A DNA stretch of 27,657 nt from a virus, in the IMG/VR virus record IMGVR_UViG_3300021178_000036, positions 1 through 27,657 of that record; one strand, given 5' to 3'. Below the pieces are notes generated by a model. The model ran no database searches and was not told the DNA's origin. It worked only from the letters and a program-made list of their open reading frames with translations. Shown here piece by piece: positions 12,352-20,253 of this stretch (position 1 is its first letter; each line of letters begins with the position of its first letter). Both the position numbers and the translations under genes were made by a program.

Positions 12352-13449
12352 TCACTTGAAGATGCCGTTCAATTTATCAATAGTCGGCTGGTCGACCACG
12401 CCGGTCTGCGTCAATCCGAAGTTGGCCTGGAACAGCACGACTGCGGCTTTGGTGATCCCGAAATAATTCCCGGTCGGCTTGATGACGGACGACACCGGGA
12501 ACATACCGAGCGATTGAAGCGCCTGTTGCAGCGCAAGAACGTCCGGTCCGGTTGAGCCGGTCTGGAGTTGCGTTGTCCACTGATGTTTCGGCGGAGGCAC
12601 GGTTGAGGGCGTCATGGCCTGGTACGAATCCGGCAGATTGATCAGGTACTGTCCGCCGTACATGCTGCCCTCATAATTCTGGCCGAGGAATTGCTGGCCG
12701 CCGATGCCGGCAGATGAGCCCCAGCTATTGTCTATGGCGAGGAATTTCTGGCCGTTCACGAGGCCGAAGTCGACGACCGGCACCTTGTGGTACCACGGAC
12801 CTGTCGGGCTTGCAGTCGGCTCCGGGAATGGCGACCGCCAGCTGCCGTTGTTGTAGCCGATCACGGTTATGGCCACGGCCTTCTTGATTCCCTGCTGCTG
12901 GTAGCCATAGAGGATCGAGGCGATTGTCTCGAAGTCGGTCGGGCACTGGATCACCTGCGCCGGCCGGTATAAAGGCGCGATGAGCTTGGCATCGAGGGGT
13001 ATCTTTGACGAATCCTCGGCTTGGCTCTCCGACAGGCCGTCCGAGGCGTACAGGGCTTCCAAGGCCATGCCTTTGGAGAGGGTGAAGTTGAAGACGTCAA
13101 TCGAGCTTGCGCCGCCGCCGGATTGGCAGACATACGGATAGACCGAATCCGGGGACAGATCGCGCCAGTAGCCGTTCTCCTGTAATTCGTCGATGGCGAG
13201 GAGCTTGGCAGCCGTGTAGCAGGTGCAGTCGCCTTTCTGTCCCTGATCGCGCTTCGGGTAGGTGGCGAATCCGCCGTTCGGATTCTTCTCAATCCAGACA
13301 GCCGGAGCTGATGCCCCCGCGATCTCCTTGTGCTGCGGAGCGTCAGGCAATAGGAAATGCTCAGGCTTGGCGAGCTCGCCGGTGCCGTTCACGCTCCCAT
13401 CGGAATGCGTATGCTCGAATAGCGCCATGAAATCTTGGAGTATGGTCAT
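12352..13449 (-). CDS. Endolysin: papain-like cysteine peptidase with peptidoglycan-binding domain
   Basis: The 365-residue protein has a papain-fold (C1A) catalytic domain. Q69-GQKGD-C75 reproduces the spacing of papain's oxyanion Gln and nucleophile Cys, H221 lies in PWYHKVPVVDFG, and N241 lies in AIDNSWG, the C1 Asn signature. Residues 293-363 are a PG_binding_1 domain (LQTGSTGPDVLALQQALQSL ... YFGITKAAVVLFQ). A Pro-rich linker (TPSTVPPPK) joins them. There is no signal peptide, consistent with release by a holin. The substrate could be a peptidoglycan cross-link or a host surface protein. It overlaps the XhlA-like gene by ATGA within the lysis cassette. Most phage lysins are amidases, glycosidases or CHAP/NlpC peptidases, so a C1A enzyme is unusual. 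Confidence 0.85.
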   Translation of the reverse strand: MTILQDFMALFEHTHSDGSVNGTGELAKPEHFLLPDAPQHKEIAGASAPAVWIEKNPNGGFATYPKRDQGQKGDCTCYTAAKLLAIDELQENGYWRDLSPDSVYPYVCQSGGGASSIDVFNFTLSKGMALEALYASDGLSESQAEDSSKIPLDAKLIAPLYRPAQVIQCPTDFETIASILYGYQQQGIKKAVAITVIGYNNGSWRSPFPEPTASPTGPWYHKVPVVDFGLVNGQKFLAIDNSWGSSAGIGGQQFLGQNYEGSMYGGQYLINLPDSYQAMTPSTVPPPKHQWTTQLQTGSTGPDVLALQQALQSLGMFPVSSVIKPTGNYFGITKAAVVLFQANFGLTQTGVVDQPTIDKLNGIFK

Positions 13450-13772
13450 AGGTATTTTAACACAATTTCGAGAACGACAAGAGCGATGCCAATGATGCTT
13501 CCCCAGGTCTTGATCATGGTCCGTATCTCATCGGTTGATGTTTCGACTTTCCGCATCCGCAATTCATGGTCGTGCGTGATTTTTTCGACTTCATTGAAGC
13601 TCTTTGTTGCGTCCTCCTTGGAGAGCTTGGTGGCATCAAGGAGGGCCACTCGCTGGCTCATCGAGCCTCCCATCTCCCTCACCTCGCGGGTCAGATTTTT
13701 AAGCTGCTCATCCACGCGGATAAGGAGCTCGTAGTTCTGCGCCGACTTTGTGTTCTGTTCGTCTGGTGTCAT
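13446..13772 (-). CDS. XhlA-like lysis-associated membrane protein
   Basis: The real start is the ATG at 13770-13772, in ATGA overlap with the glycine-rich gene, giving 108 residues. A long coiled coil (about 15-86, with IRVDEQLKNLTREVREMGGS) leads to one C-terminal membrane span (WGSIIGIALVVLEIVLKYL). This matches the XhlA haemolysin/holin-associated family of Gram-positive phages, which helps place lysins at the membrane. It lies directly upstream of the lysin gene. Alternatively it could be a plain tail-to-membrane anchor. Confidence 0.65.
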   Translation of the reverse strand: MTPDEQNTKSAQNYELLIRVDEQLKNLTREVREMGGSMSQRVALLDATKLSKEDATKSFNEVEKITHDHELRMRKVETSTDEIRTMIKTWGSIIGIALVVLEIVLKYL

Positions 13773-14461
13773 ATTGAGTATGTCTCGACGATGACCACGC
13801 CATTGCCGCCCAAGCCTGCCGTTCCCGTTCCCGTCGCGCCGCCTGCGCCGCCGCCGTAAGATCCGCCAGGATTGCCACTGGTGTTTCCGCCGATGAACCC
13901 TACGCCTCCGCCGCCAAGTTGATTGCTTCCGCCAGAACCAGCAGATGGCGATGCTCCTGATGCTGTTCCGTTCGTTCCGGGACCGCCGACGACTGCTACG
14001 GTCGATCCGGTGCCGCCTCCTACGCCGCCTGCGCCGCCGCCGCCTCCGGTCGATGCTCCGTTTGCGCCTGCCGTGCCACCAGTCGCAGTCAGATATGCCC
14101 CGAAGCTCGAGGTGCCGCCCGGCGCGCCCCCTGTGCCTACCGTGATCGCGACCGTAAGAGTGAGGACAGCCGTAAGGGTTATCATCTCCGCATATCCGCC
14201 CGCGCCGCCGCCACCGCCGCCGCCGGCCGCTGAATTGCCTGCGCCGCCATTGCCTCCGCCGCCCACTACGCGCACGCGCACCCATTTTGCTCCGGCCGGC
14301 CGGTTCCAAGTCGCATTCGCGGTATAGACAAGGATGCCGGGATTCGATGAGAACGATGGGTCGATGACGCCTCCGGTCGTAGTCGCCACGAGCTGTAAGA
14401 CGCCAGCCCTTGACTGGACGACATCCGACGCGAGAATAGTTGAGCCTGGGGAGATTGACAT
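13769..14461 (-). CDS. Glycine-rich tail adhesin
   Basis: A 230-residue protein. The N-terminal 60 residues look like a tail-attachment segment (MSISPGSTILASDVVQSRAG ... YTANATWNRPAGAKWVRVRV), then WVRVRVVGGGGNGG begins a run of glycine islands to the C-terminus (GGVGGG, LGGGGVGFIGG, YGGGAGG). This is the layout of Gly-rich tail-fiber tip domains (Gly_rich_2) and of the T-even gp38 adhesins, whose polyglycine loops carry the receptor-binding segments. It is the last tail gene before the lysis cassette, a usual place for a host-recognition protein. Confidence 0.75.
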   Translation of the reverse strand: MSISPGSTILASDVVQSRAGVLQLVATTTGGVIDPSFSSNPGILVYTANATWNRPAGAKWVRVRVVGGGGNGGAGNSAAGGGGGGGAGGYAEMITLTAVLTLTVAITVGTGGAPGGTSSFGAYLTATGGTAGANGASTGGGGGAGGVGGGTGSTVAVVGGPGTNGTASGASPSAGSGGSNQLGGGGVGFIGGNTSGNPGGSYGGGAGGATGTGTAGLGGNGVVIVETYSI

Positions 14462-14463
14462 AT

Positions 14464-15018
14464 TTAATTAATCGTTATATTCACGGCCACAGTTATATCG
14501 GTGCCCGCCGCCTTCACATATGGCGTAGTGAATAAAGCATGATTGAATAATTGCCCGGAGCTCAATGTCGCCGAGCCGTCGACGAACGTGCCGAATTCAG
14601 TATATGTCTGATTGGCGAGCGAGGCATCAGTGAAAAAGAATTGCAATTGCGCCTGGTTGTTTCCCGAGTCGACCGATGTGGCCGTGGCAGTCCGGGCTGT
14701 CGGCAATCCGAGCTTGGTGTCGGTGATGGCGACCACAGCCGATGACGTGCCGATCTCGCCCCACAGGATATTGCCGGTATAGGTGTTTACGGTACATAGA
14801 CGCTGGATGATCAGGTCTTTGCCGGTGTTCGCTCCCTGCATGATGAGATTTCGGGTCACCGAGGCCACCCGGCCTTTCTGGATTATCGAGAGCGCCGAGG
14901 CTTTTTGTCCGACCTTGATCAGATCTCGGAGGATGGCAATCGTGCCCTTCGGATGCTCGCGGATGGTGATCTCGCCAGTCATTCCCGAGGATTCATTGAC
15001 TTTGAGAATTGCCTGCAT
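14464..15018 (-). CDS. Tail tip/collar structural protein
   Basis: The start is at MQAILKVNESSGMTGEITIR (184 residues); the upstream in-frame part is basic and unlike the body and overlaps the preceding gene. The product is beta-rich, with GEIGTSSAVVAITDTKLGLP followed by FFFTDASLANQTYTEFGTFV and ending GTDITVAVNITIN. This pattern of alternating strands and a terminal D-I-T-V strand is typical of phage tail-tip or collar proteins. The 31 bases between it and the hub gene hold no Shine-Dalgarno sequence. Confidence 0.6.
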   Translation of the reverse strand: MQAILKVNESSGMTGEITIREHPKGTIAILRDLIKVGQKASALSIIQKGRVASVTRNLIMQGANTGKDLIIQRLCTVNTYTGNILWGEIGTSSAVVAITDTKLGLPTARTATATSVDSGNNQAQLQFFFTDASLANQTYTEFGTFVDGSATLSSGQLFNHALFTTPYVKAAGTDITVAVNITIN

Positions 15019-15049
15019 GGTGTTTATTGTAACATTTTTTATGCTGCCT

Positions 15050-16516
15050 CTATCCCCAACTTGCAAGGTTCCAGCTTCCGGCCTGCCCGGCTGTCGGGCT
15101 CCATTTATACGCCTTGGTTGTTTTCGATGTCGGAGCGGAGAGCGAATCGGATGATGTGAGCGTCTCATCGATCTCGAGGAGCACTTCAAGGACCGTCGTA
15201 TCGTCGGTCACGTTGGTCGCGAGTCCCTGTTGCAGGATGGTAGACATCAGATCGACGAATGTCACGTTGTCGGAGCCGAGGCATTGGACATTATAGCGGA
15301 GCTGCGTCGGCGAGTATCCCATGCCTTCGATGCGCTTGATGACGAGCGCGGTCGAGCCGGTGTACGAGACATTGAAGATGGTCGAGGTCACGTTGATCGT
15401 CTGGCCGATCCGGAGGCCCGTCGATAGCGTATTGAATTTCACGTCATGGACCTGGTCGCCGAACTGGAGTATCTCGGCCTGCGCTCTCTGCTGAGCCTCG
15501 GCGATCGATTTTATCTGCTTGTCGATGATGGCGTCCTGGTATTCGCCCCATTTCAATATCGAACTCTGGTTCAGGGCGTGGCCGATGATCGGTATCTCGG
15601 CCGTGCCGTAGACGACGATGGCGGCGGCATTGGCCGGCGTCGCCGTGAACGTGATGTTCTGCTTGGTCGAGTCGTAGAGCACGTCATATACGCCGGAGGC
15701 TCCGGAATTCGCCGTGCCGATCGTCTTTGAGACGCCGCCCACGGTCACCGTCATGGTCGACTGGATATATTTATAGCGCAGGTAGTAGACGGTCTGCGTG
15801 CCGTTCCCGAGATAGTTGTCGGGCGTGGTGATGGCCGTTAAGACGCTCTTATAGGTCGCACCGATCACGAAGACGCTGTTTTTCAGGTTGGCCAGGTTGA
15901 GATTGACGTCGATCGTCGGCCATTCCTGGTTGCCGGAGGTGTCGTCTATATTGAATGGCGCGGCGGTGCCTTCGGTGAGGAAGAAGTGCACATCCTTGGC
16001 GGAGTCCACATACCAGTCCCAGCCGATCTGCTTGGCGATCGCCTCGATGCACTTCGTCACCGGCTCATAGTTGAACTTGATCGAGGGGATGGTGTAGCCG
16101 GCCAGATTGACGTTGTTCGTGGTGAAGCCGGAGCAGTAGGTCGAGACGATGTTCTTCACGATCGTGCCCGGATCGGTCGCGGTGTATGACTGGACGACCA
16201 AGAGGCCGTTCATGTTGAATCCGAAGTCGGTGCAGGTCACCTGGTCGACGAGGAGGATGCCGCCTTTCTGCCCGTCCACGATCGTGTCGATCTCGGTGAT
16301 CGTGCCGCCGAACAGCGTGGACTTCACAGCGCCGACCGTCTCATAGAGATACACCGTGTCGCCGATCTGCGCGCCGTATTTTCCGGTCACGCGGCGGATA
16401 TCGAATTTCAGCGTCGAGACTTCCTTGGTGAGGACCATGAGTAAATCGACCGATGACCAGTCGATTGAATTCGAGACGTCGACGCCATTGGCCTGTATTG
16501 AAACGACTATTGACAT
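15050..16516 (-). CDS. Tail hub / baseplate protein (Tal- or gp27-like)
   Basis: A 488-residue protein right after the tape measure, where siphophages encode the distal tail or hub. The first third is beta-rich with TLKFDIRRVTGKYGAQIGDT and VYLYETVGAVKSTLFGGTIT, like the hub domain of gp27/Gp44-type proteins. The middle has FNYEPVTKCIEAIAKQIGWD-type helices (residues 145-180), and the end has the ALVIKRIEGMGYSP-like strand common to late-control D/tail hub proteins. Exact family unknown. It carries no lysozyme or protease motif. The TMP stop and this ATG are 3 bases apart. Confidence 0.7.
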   Translation of the reverse strand: MSIVVSIQANGVDVSNSIDWSSVDLLMVLTKEVSTLKFDIRRVTGKYGAQIGDTVYLYETVGAVKSTLFGGTITEIDTIVDGQKGGILLVDQVTCTDFGFNMNGLLVVQSYTATDPGTIVKNIVSTYCSGFTTNNVNLAGYTIPSIKFNYEPVTKCIEAIAKQIGWDWYVDSAKDVHFFLTEGTAAPFNIDDTSGNQEWPTIDVNLNLANLKNSVFVIGATYKSVLTAITTPDNYLGNGTQTVYYLRYKYIQSTMTVTVGGVSKTIGTANSGASGVYDVLYDSTKQNITFTATPANAAAIVVYGTAEIPIIGHALNQSSILKWGEYQDAIIDKQIKSIAEAQQRAQAEILQFGDQVHDVKFNTLSTGLRIGQTINVTSTIFNVSYTGSTALVIKRIEGMGYSPTQLRYNVQCLGSDNVTFVDLMSTILQQGLATNVTDDTTVLEVLLEIDETLTSSDSLSAPTSKTTKAYKWSPTAGQAGSWNLASWG

Positions 16517-16519
16517 GGT

Positions 16520-18049
16520 CTATGAATAGTTCCTAAGTTTAAGCTGGGAATTGACCGCCTTGGCGATCTGGTTGGCAAAGCGGATGGCAGCCGTCGAATC
16601 CGTGCCATAGAGGTCGCCGGAGAGGTTGATGATGATGTTCCCGCCTCCTACGCCGCTCCCTGAGCCTCCCGAGAGCGGTACGACGGCTTCCGGGCCGGAT
16701 TCGCCGATAAGAGCGAGCGTAGGCGACGATACGACGCCGCCTGAGGCCAGATGGAGAATGCCGCTTAATGCCGAGCCGGCGTTCATTATGGTCTGGCCGG
16801 GATTGAGGATCGCGCCGCCGACCGATCCGACTACGTTGCCAACCATCTTCAAGGCATTCATCGGTCCCGAAATGATGGACATGATCTTCGCCGCCCACGA
16901 GGTTATCAGATTCTCGATCCACGTCACGGCATCATTCCAGATGGTCTTGATATCCGCCCATATGGTCGTAAAGAATGATTTGAGAGCCTCGAAGACGATC
17001 TGCGCGCCGCCGAGTATCTCGTTCCAGTGCGCGATCATATATGCGGCGAGCACTCCGACTGCGGCGATGAGGGCGGCGATCGGTCCGATAGCGATAGCGC
17101 CAATGATCGCGCCCACAGCGGAGACCGCTATCATCACGCTGGTCACAATCACCACGAGAGCTGCTATGCCGGCCACCAAGCCAGCCACGGCCGCCGCGCC
17201 GATCAGAAGATATGCGACAAGCTGGGGATGCTGGGCGATCCACGCCCCGATCTTGTCGATTATGGGGATGAGCATCGTCGTCAATTTGTCGAGGACCGGG
17301 TTCAAAGCCGAGCCGACTTTATTTTGCAGATCCTCGATCGTGTTCGCGAGCTTGGCGAAACCGGTGCCGGACGCATTATCGGCCGCCTTGGCCGCGCCAC
17401 CGATCTGGGCTTCGACCGCCCTCATGATCTCGGCCTGGGCGCCGGCTACATCATTGTGCTTGGCCATCGTCTCGATCGATTTCTTCTCGGCGGCCGACAG
17501 ATCGATATTGTATGTATTGGCCAGGCGGGCCACGGCGGTCGAAGGGTCATTCAATACCTTCATCAGGGCCTGCGTGGCCTGCGGCAGGTCGGTGCCGATA
17601 TGGGTCGCCATGTCGGCAGCTACGCCGATCACATTTTCAAACGATCCCTGTAGGCTTTTATTGCCCAGGGCAAGCTGGGCGGCCGAGAGCACCTGCTGCT
17701 GCGAGAATAGCGTCGTCTTTTCTATCTGTGCGGCAAAGTCCTGCACCTTGGAGATCGGAATCGTCGATCCTGTATCCTTGAGCGTGTTGTTTATGTCGGC
17801 CAGGGACAGATTCCACTTCTCGTTCGTCCCAGCTGCGCTTTTTATCTCCTCGGAGAGGGTCGCAAAGGCTCCGCCGGCGATCACGCCGACCTGCAATGCC
17901 GCCGAACGGATATCGCCTAAAGAGGCGGCTGTTTTTTCGGAGGCGGCCGATGCCGATCCGCCCATGGCGGAGAGCTGGGATGAGACTCCGGCCAGCGTGG
18001 CGGAGGCATTGTCTACGGCGCTAACGAGTATCTGTATATTGTTATCCAT
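16520..18049 (-). CDS. Tape measure protein
   Basis: A 509-residue tape measure protein. Residues 1-130 are helical and Ala/Ser-rich, 150-270 helical (ALMKVLNDPSTAVARLANTY), and 278-340 a large hydrophobic block of several membrane-like helices. A C-terminal G-rich part with GGVVSSPTLALIGESGPEAV then gives the conserved tail-end motif of siphophage TMPs. The protein sets tail length: at about 0.15 nm per residue it predicts a tail of roughly 76 nm. Its ATG overlaps the stop of the frameshifted chaperone product by 6 bases. It sits between the chaperone and hub genes as expected. Confidence 0.92.
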   Translation of the reverse strand: MDNNIQILVSAVDNASATLAGVSSQLSAMGGSASAASEKTAASLGDIRSAALQVGVIAGGAFATLSEEIKSAAGTNEKWNLSLADINNTLKDTGSTIPISKVQDFAAQIEKTTLFSQQQVLSAAQLALGNKSLQGSFENVIGVAADMATHIGTDLPQATQALMKVLNDPSTAVARLANTYNIDLSAAEKKSIETMAKHNDVAGAQAEIMRAVEAQIGGAAKAADNASGTGFAKLANTIEDLQNKVGSALNPVLDKLTTMLIPIIDKIGAWIAQHPQLVAYLLIGAAAVAGLVAGIAALVVIVTSVMIAVSAVGAIIGAIAIGPIAALIAAVGVLAAYMIAHWNEILGGAQIVFEALKSFFTTIWADIKTIWNDAVTWIENLITSWAAKIMSIISGPMNALKMVGNVVGSVGGAILNPGQTIMNAGSALSGILHLASGGVVSSPTLALIGESGPEAVVPLSGGSGSGVGGGNIIINLSGDLYGTDSTAAIRFANQIAKAVNSQLKLRNYS

Positions 18050-18511
18050 TGGCTTTTTTCTGGCGTTTTTCGTTAGCCCTGGCCTCCTCGGATAGCATCG
18101 CCGTTATGATCCTGATGAACCATGTGGGCTGATTCCGGTACTCTTGGTATGTCCACTTGAATTCGCGGCAGAGCATCGCGGCAATCATCGGCTCGTTCAG
18201 GTCCGGGATATTGAAGGAGAAGTAGTTTTCCCAAGCATGCTCTATTTCTCCTTCGGAAAACCCGCCGAGAACAGTTCAGTGGCCTTGACCGATATCTCAA
18301 TGTATTCCGGTGCCGGCAGGTTCCTGATGCGGGCATAGGCGTCTTTGGTATCGTTCTCGAATGAGATGAGCATAGCTTCGACGATCTTGGATGACTGCGC
18401 GAATTTATCCGTGATGGAGAGCAAGGGCTCGAGCTCGGCGAAGGTCAGATATGATTTGAGGACGTAGGGCTTTGAAGATGCGGTGACAAATGCTTTTGTT
18501 TCGCGGTCCAT
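18042..18511 (-). CDS. Tail assembly chaperone, long -1 frameshift product (gpGT-like)
   Basis: If ribosomes slip back one base at GGGTTTT (18257-18263), the 89-residue chaperone is extended. Phe85 is followed by 71 new residues (SEGEIEHAWENYFSFNIPDL onward to EEARANEKRQKKANG), giving 156 residues with stop at 18042-18044. The extra frame has no other start of its own at the right place, and its codon use is like the neighbours. Gene position between tail tube and tape measure, the short protein and the frameshift are the hallmark of lambda G/GT-type chaperones, which coat the tape measure during tail assembly. Confidence 0.85.
18213..18263 (-). promoter_or_regulatory. -1 programmed frameshift signal
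   Basis: The slippery heptamer G GGT TTT (18257-18263) is followed, two bases later, by GAAGGAGAA (18246-18254), which is perfectly complementary to TTCTCCTTC (18213-18221). The loop between is 24 bases and contains the palindrome AGCATGCT (18234-18241), which could give a second hairpin or a pseudoknot. The zero-frame stop TAG lies within the loop. Confidence 0.85.
18242..18511 (-). CDS. Tail assembly chaperone, short product (gpG-like)
   Basis: The zero-frame product is 89 residues, beginning MDRETKAFVTASSKPYVLKS, mixed alpha with charged helices, and ends AGFPKEK. It is the abundant partner of the longer frameshift product. It follows the tail tube gene after 26 A/T-rich bases and shares all of its coding sequence up to the slip site with the long form. 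Confidence 0.85.
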   Translation of the reverse strand: MDRETKAFVTASSKPYVLKSYLTFAELEPLLSITDKFAQSSKIVEAMLISFENDTKDAYARIRNLPAPEYIEISVKATELFSAGFPKEK

Positions 18512-18537
18512 ATGAATGTAGGTTTAATTTTTAATAA

Positions 18538-19560
18538 TCAGTACGCCGAAATGCAATTCGTAAAGGTAGCCTTGACCATGGCGGCGTCCGTGAGCGAATA
18601 TGACGCCTTGAACTTGACCGTCTGATAGACGACGTCCTTGATTTTCCTCGGCAGGCCGAACTCGGTGAAGAATACCTTGTAGAGAAGGAGCTTGAATTCC
18701 GGATTGGCGGCGACACCATAGGTGATGTCGCTATTTACGAGATCGAACTGCATAGCCATAGCAGTGTTGTTCAACGCGAGCGTCTTGAAGTCGTTCTCAT
18801 TCTGGAAGATAGCCTCGATCGTGCCCTCGCAGGAGAGCTCCTTGTTGAGGAAGTCACGGGGCGTGGTCGAGCCGAGGACGTCGTCATCCTCCTCGTTGGT
18901 GTTGAAGGATATCTTGGCGGATTTCAGCTTGATGATGGAGCCGGTCGCTATGACCGCTGCGGTCGTGCCCATCTTGAAGGTGAGATACTGCGGGACGAAG
19001 CGGGCCTCCATCTGCTGCGAGGGGGCGAAGACCACCGCCGCTGTCGAGCCTTTCTGCGCCTTCAGAGAGACGTTGAGCTCGACGAACTTGCCCAAGGCAT
19101 AGTCTATGTCGATCTTGTGGATGACTGCGTTCGCGTGCGAGTAATCACTGGTCGGTCCGGGATTGACCGTCGGGATCGGGTCGTGGATGTAGATCGAGAG
19201 CGACTGGTGCTGGATGGTCTGGGCCACGGTGATGGCGTGGTCGTATACGACCGACTCGCCGGCATGGGTAGTCGGCGTATCGGTGCCCAAGAGCGAGAAG
19301 AACATCACGGCCGCGGTCGAGACGCCGATCGGGCACTTGATCGTGCCTTCGGCCCAGTTCTTGACGCGGGTCTGGTTGGCATTGTCCTCGATCACGCCAT
19401 AGGTCTGGATATCGACCGCATTCTTCCATTTTTCATCTACGGTCCAGTCGTCGGCCGCCATCCAGATGGCGTTCGTGACCGCCGGGGTCGATCCGCGCGT
19501 CGTCTCCTTGATGACGCCGATCTGTACGAGCTTGCCTATGCCGCGGGTTAATTGTGCCAC
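18538..19560 (-). CDS. Major tail tube protein
   Basis: A 340-residue protein with GTG start (MAQLTRGIGKLVQIGVIKET). The sequence alternates beta strands and carries the family-typical opening G-K-x-V-Q-I-G-x-x-K-E-T-T-R-G, then IDYALGKFVELNVSLKAQKG near the middle, and ends in a KFKASYSLTDAAMVKATFTN strand pair. This fits a siphophage tail tube (phage_tail_tube family). It lies between the small gene at 19562 and the chaperone gene, the usual place. The GTG begins one base after the preceding TAA. A later domain may be an Ig-like extension, not proven. Confidence 0.85.
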   Translation of the reverse strand: MAQLTRGIGKLVQIGVIKETTRGSTPAVTNAIWMAADDWTVDEKWKNAVDIQTYGVIEDNANQTRVKNWAEGTIKCPIGVSTAAVMFFSLLGTDTPTTHAGESVVYDHAITVAQTIQHQSLSIYIHDPIPTVNPGPTSDYSHANAVIHKIDIDYALGKFVELNVSLKAQKGSTAAVVFAPSQQMEARFVPQYLTFKMGTTAAVIATGSIIKLKSAKISFNTNEEDDDVLGSTTPRDFLNKELSCEGTIEAIFQNENDFKTLALNNTAMAMQFDLVNSDITYGVAANPEFKLLLYKVFFTEFGLPRKIKDVVYQTVKFKASYSLTDAAMVKATFTNCISAY

Positions 19561-19561
19561 G

Positions 19562-19798
19562 TTAGTCTATGATTTTATTTTTGATAATGGGTTCGACTTG
19601 TTTAGGAACTTCAGGGATGGGAGCGTCAGAAGCACCTTGGACGGGTTTGCCTTTTGCTTGGTAGTCCGCGACCATAGCCCGGAATATCTGCTCGGCTTCG
19701 GCCTGCGAATCTGCGGCGATCGTGACCGGTGTCGGCAAGAGCCCTGCCGCCGCGAAGTGGTACGATCCGCCCTCCTTGTTTTTTGCGTTTGATATCAT
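19562..19798 (-). CDS. Small hypothetical protein in tail cluster
   Basis: A 78-residue protein with an N-terminal beta/alpha unit (SYHFAAAGLLPTPVTIAADS, then QAEAEQIFRAMVADYQAKGK) and a Pro-rich tail ending PKQVEPIIKNKIID. Its start shares one base with the end of the tail terminator gene. It could be a head-tail or tail accessory protein; no family is recognised. Confidence 0.55.
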   Translation of the reverse strand: MISNAKNKEGGSYHFAAAGLLPTPVTIAADSQAEAEQIFRAMVADYQAKGKPVQGASDAPIPEVPKQVEPIIKNKIID

Positions 19799-20253
19799 CA
19801 GAATGTATAGGTTAACGGCACCAGAGTGGTTGCCCTAAGTGTAACATAAAACATCTCAAAGTTTTTCCCCTTTTGCCCGAGGGTCATCCGCTCGCTCATG
19901 ATCGCAGCCACGCCGAGCTGGGCCTGACCGTTCAGGGTCACATTATTGTCGAATTGCGTGGCGATGGCGTCGCGCAGGTCCTCCATGTCGCCCATGGTGG
20001 TCAGGTTGGCCGACTGCTGGATCACGAGGATGTCGAAGCGGTAGGTACGCTTATTGTTCTGCTGGTATTCCCAGACCGACTGCATCGAGGATGTGCCCAA
20101 GATGGCGCAAGGATATGACGGCGCGAATGTCGGGTCGTCGAGCGGGTTCACGTTGATGTCGCGCTCGAGAACCGAGCCTAACGTGCCCGCCGTGACGAGG
20201 GCGTTCAGGTTGACCATGATCTGCTGTTTTATGAGGTTGCCTGGGCCGGCCAT
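19798..20253 (-). CDS. Tail terminator-like protein
   Basis: A 151-residue protein in the position of gpU/Gp17-like tail terminators, which cap the tail tube and join it to the head. It has a beginning helix (NLIKQQIMVNLNALVTAGTL), a strand before TYRFDILVIQQSANLTTMGD, and a helix MEDLRDAIATQFDNNVTLNG, then two strands ending FEMFYVTLRATTLVPLTYTF. That alternation agrees with the tail-terminator fold. Identification rests on fold layout and gene order. Confidence 0.7.
   Translation of the reverse strand: MAGPGNLIKQQIMVNLNALVTAGTLGSVLERDINVNPLDDPTFAPSYPCAILGTSSMQSVWEYQQNNKRTYRFDILVIQQSANLTTMGDMEDLRDAIATQFDNNVTLNGQAQLGVAAIMSERMTLGQKGKNFEMFYVTLRATTLVPLTYTF

Noticed and set aside
13773-14309. 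N-terminal extension of the XhlA-like frame
   Set aside because: The extension is the out-of-frame reading of glycine codons (Arg/Gly/Trp runs). The ATG at 13772 in ATGA overlap is the sensible start.
16626-18095. A long open frame on the plus strand opposite the tape measure gene
   Set aside because: It is the antisense of the tape measure. Its protein is of shadow composition (Met/Ala/Ile runs), and no gene of the window is on the plus strand.
18073-18336. Separate minus-strand gene downstream of the chaperone
   Set aside because: Its frame gives an Arg/Cys-rich nonsense sequence. The meaningful downstream sequence is in the -1 frame reached by frameshifting.
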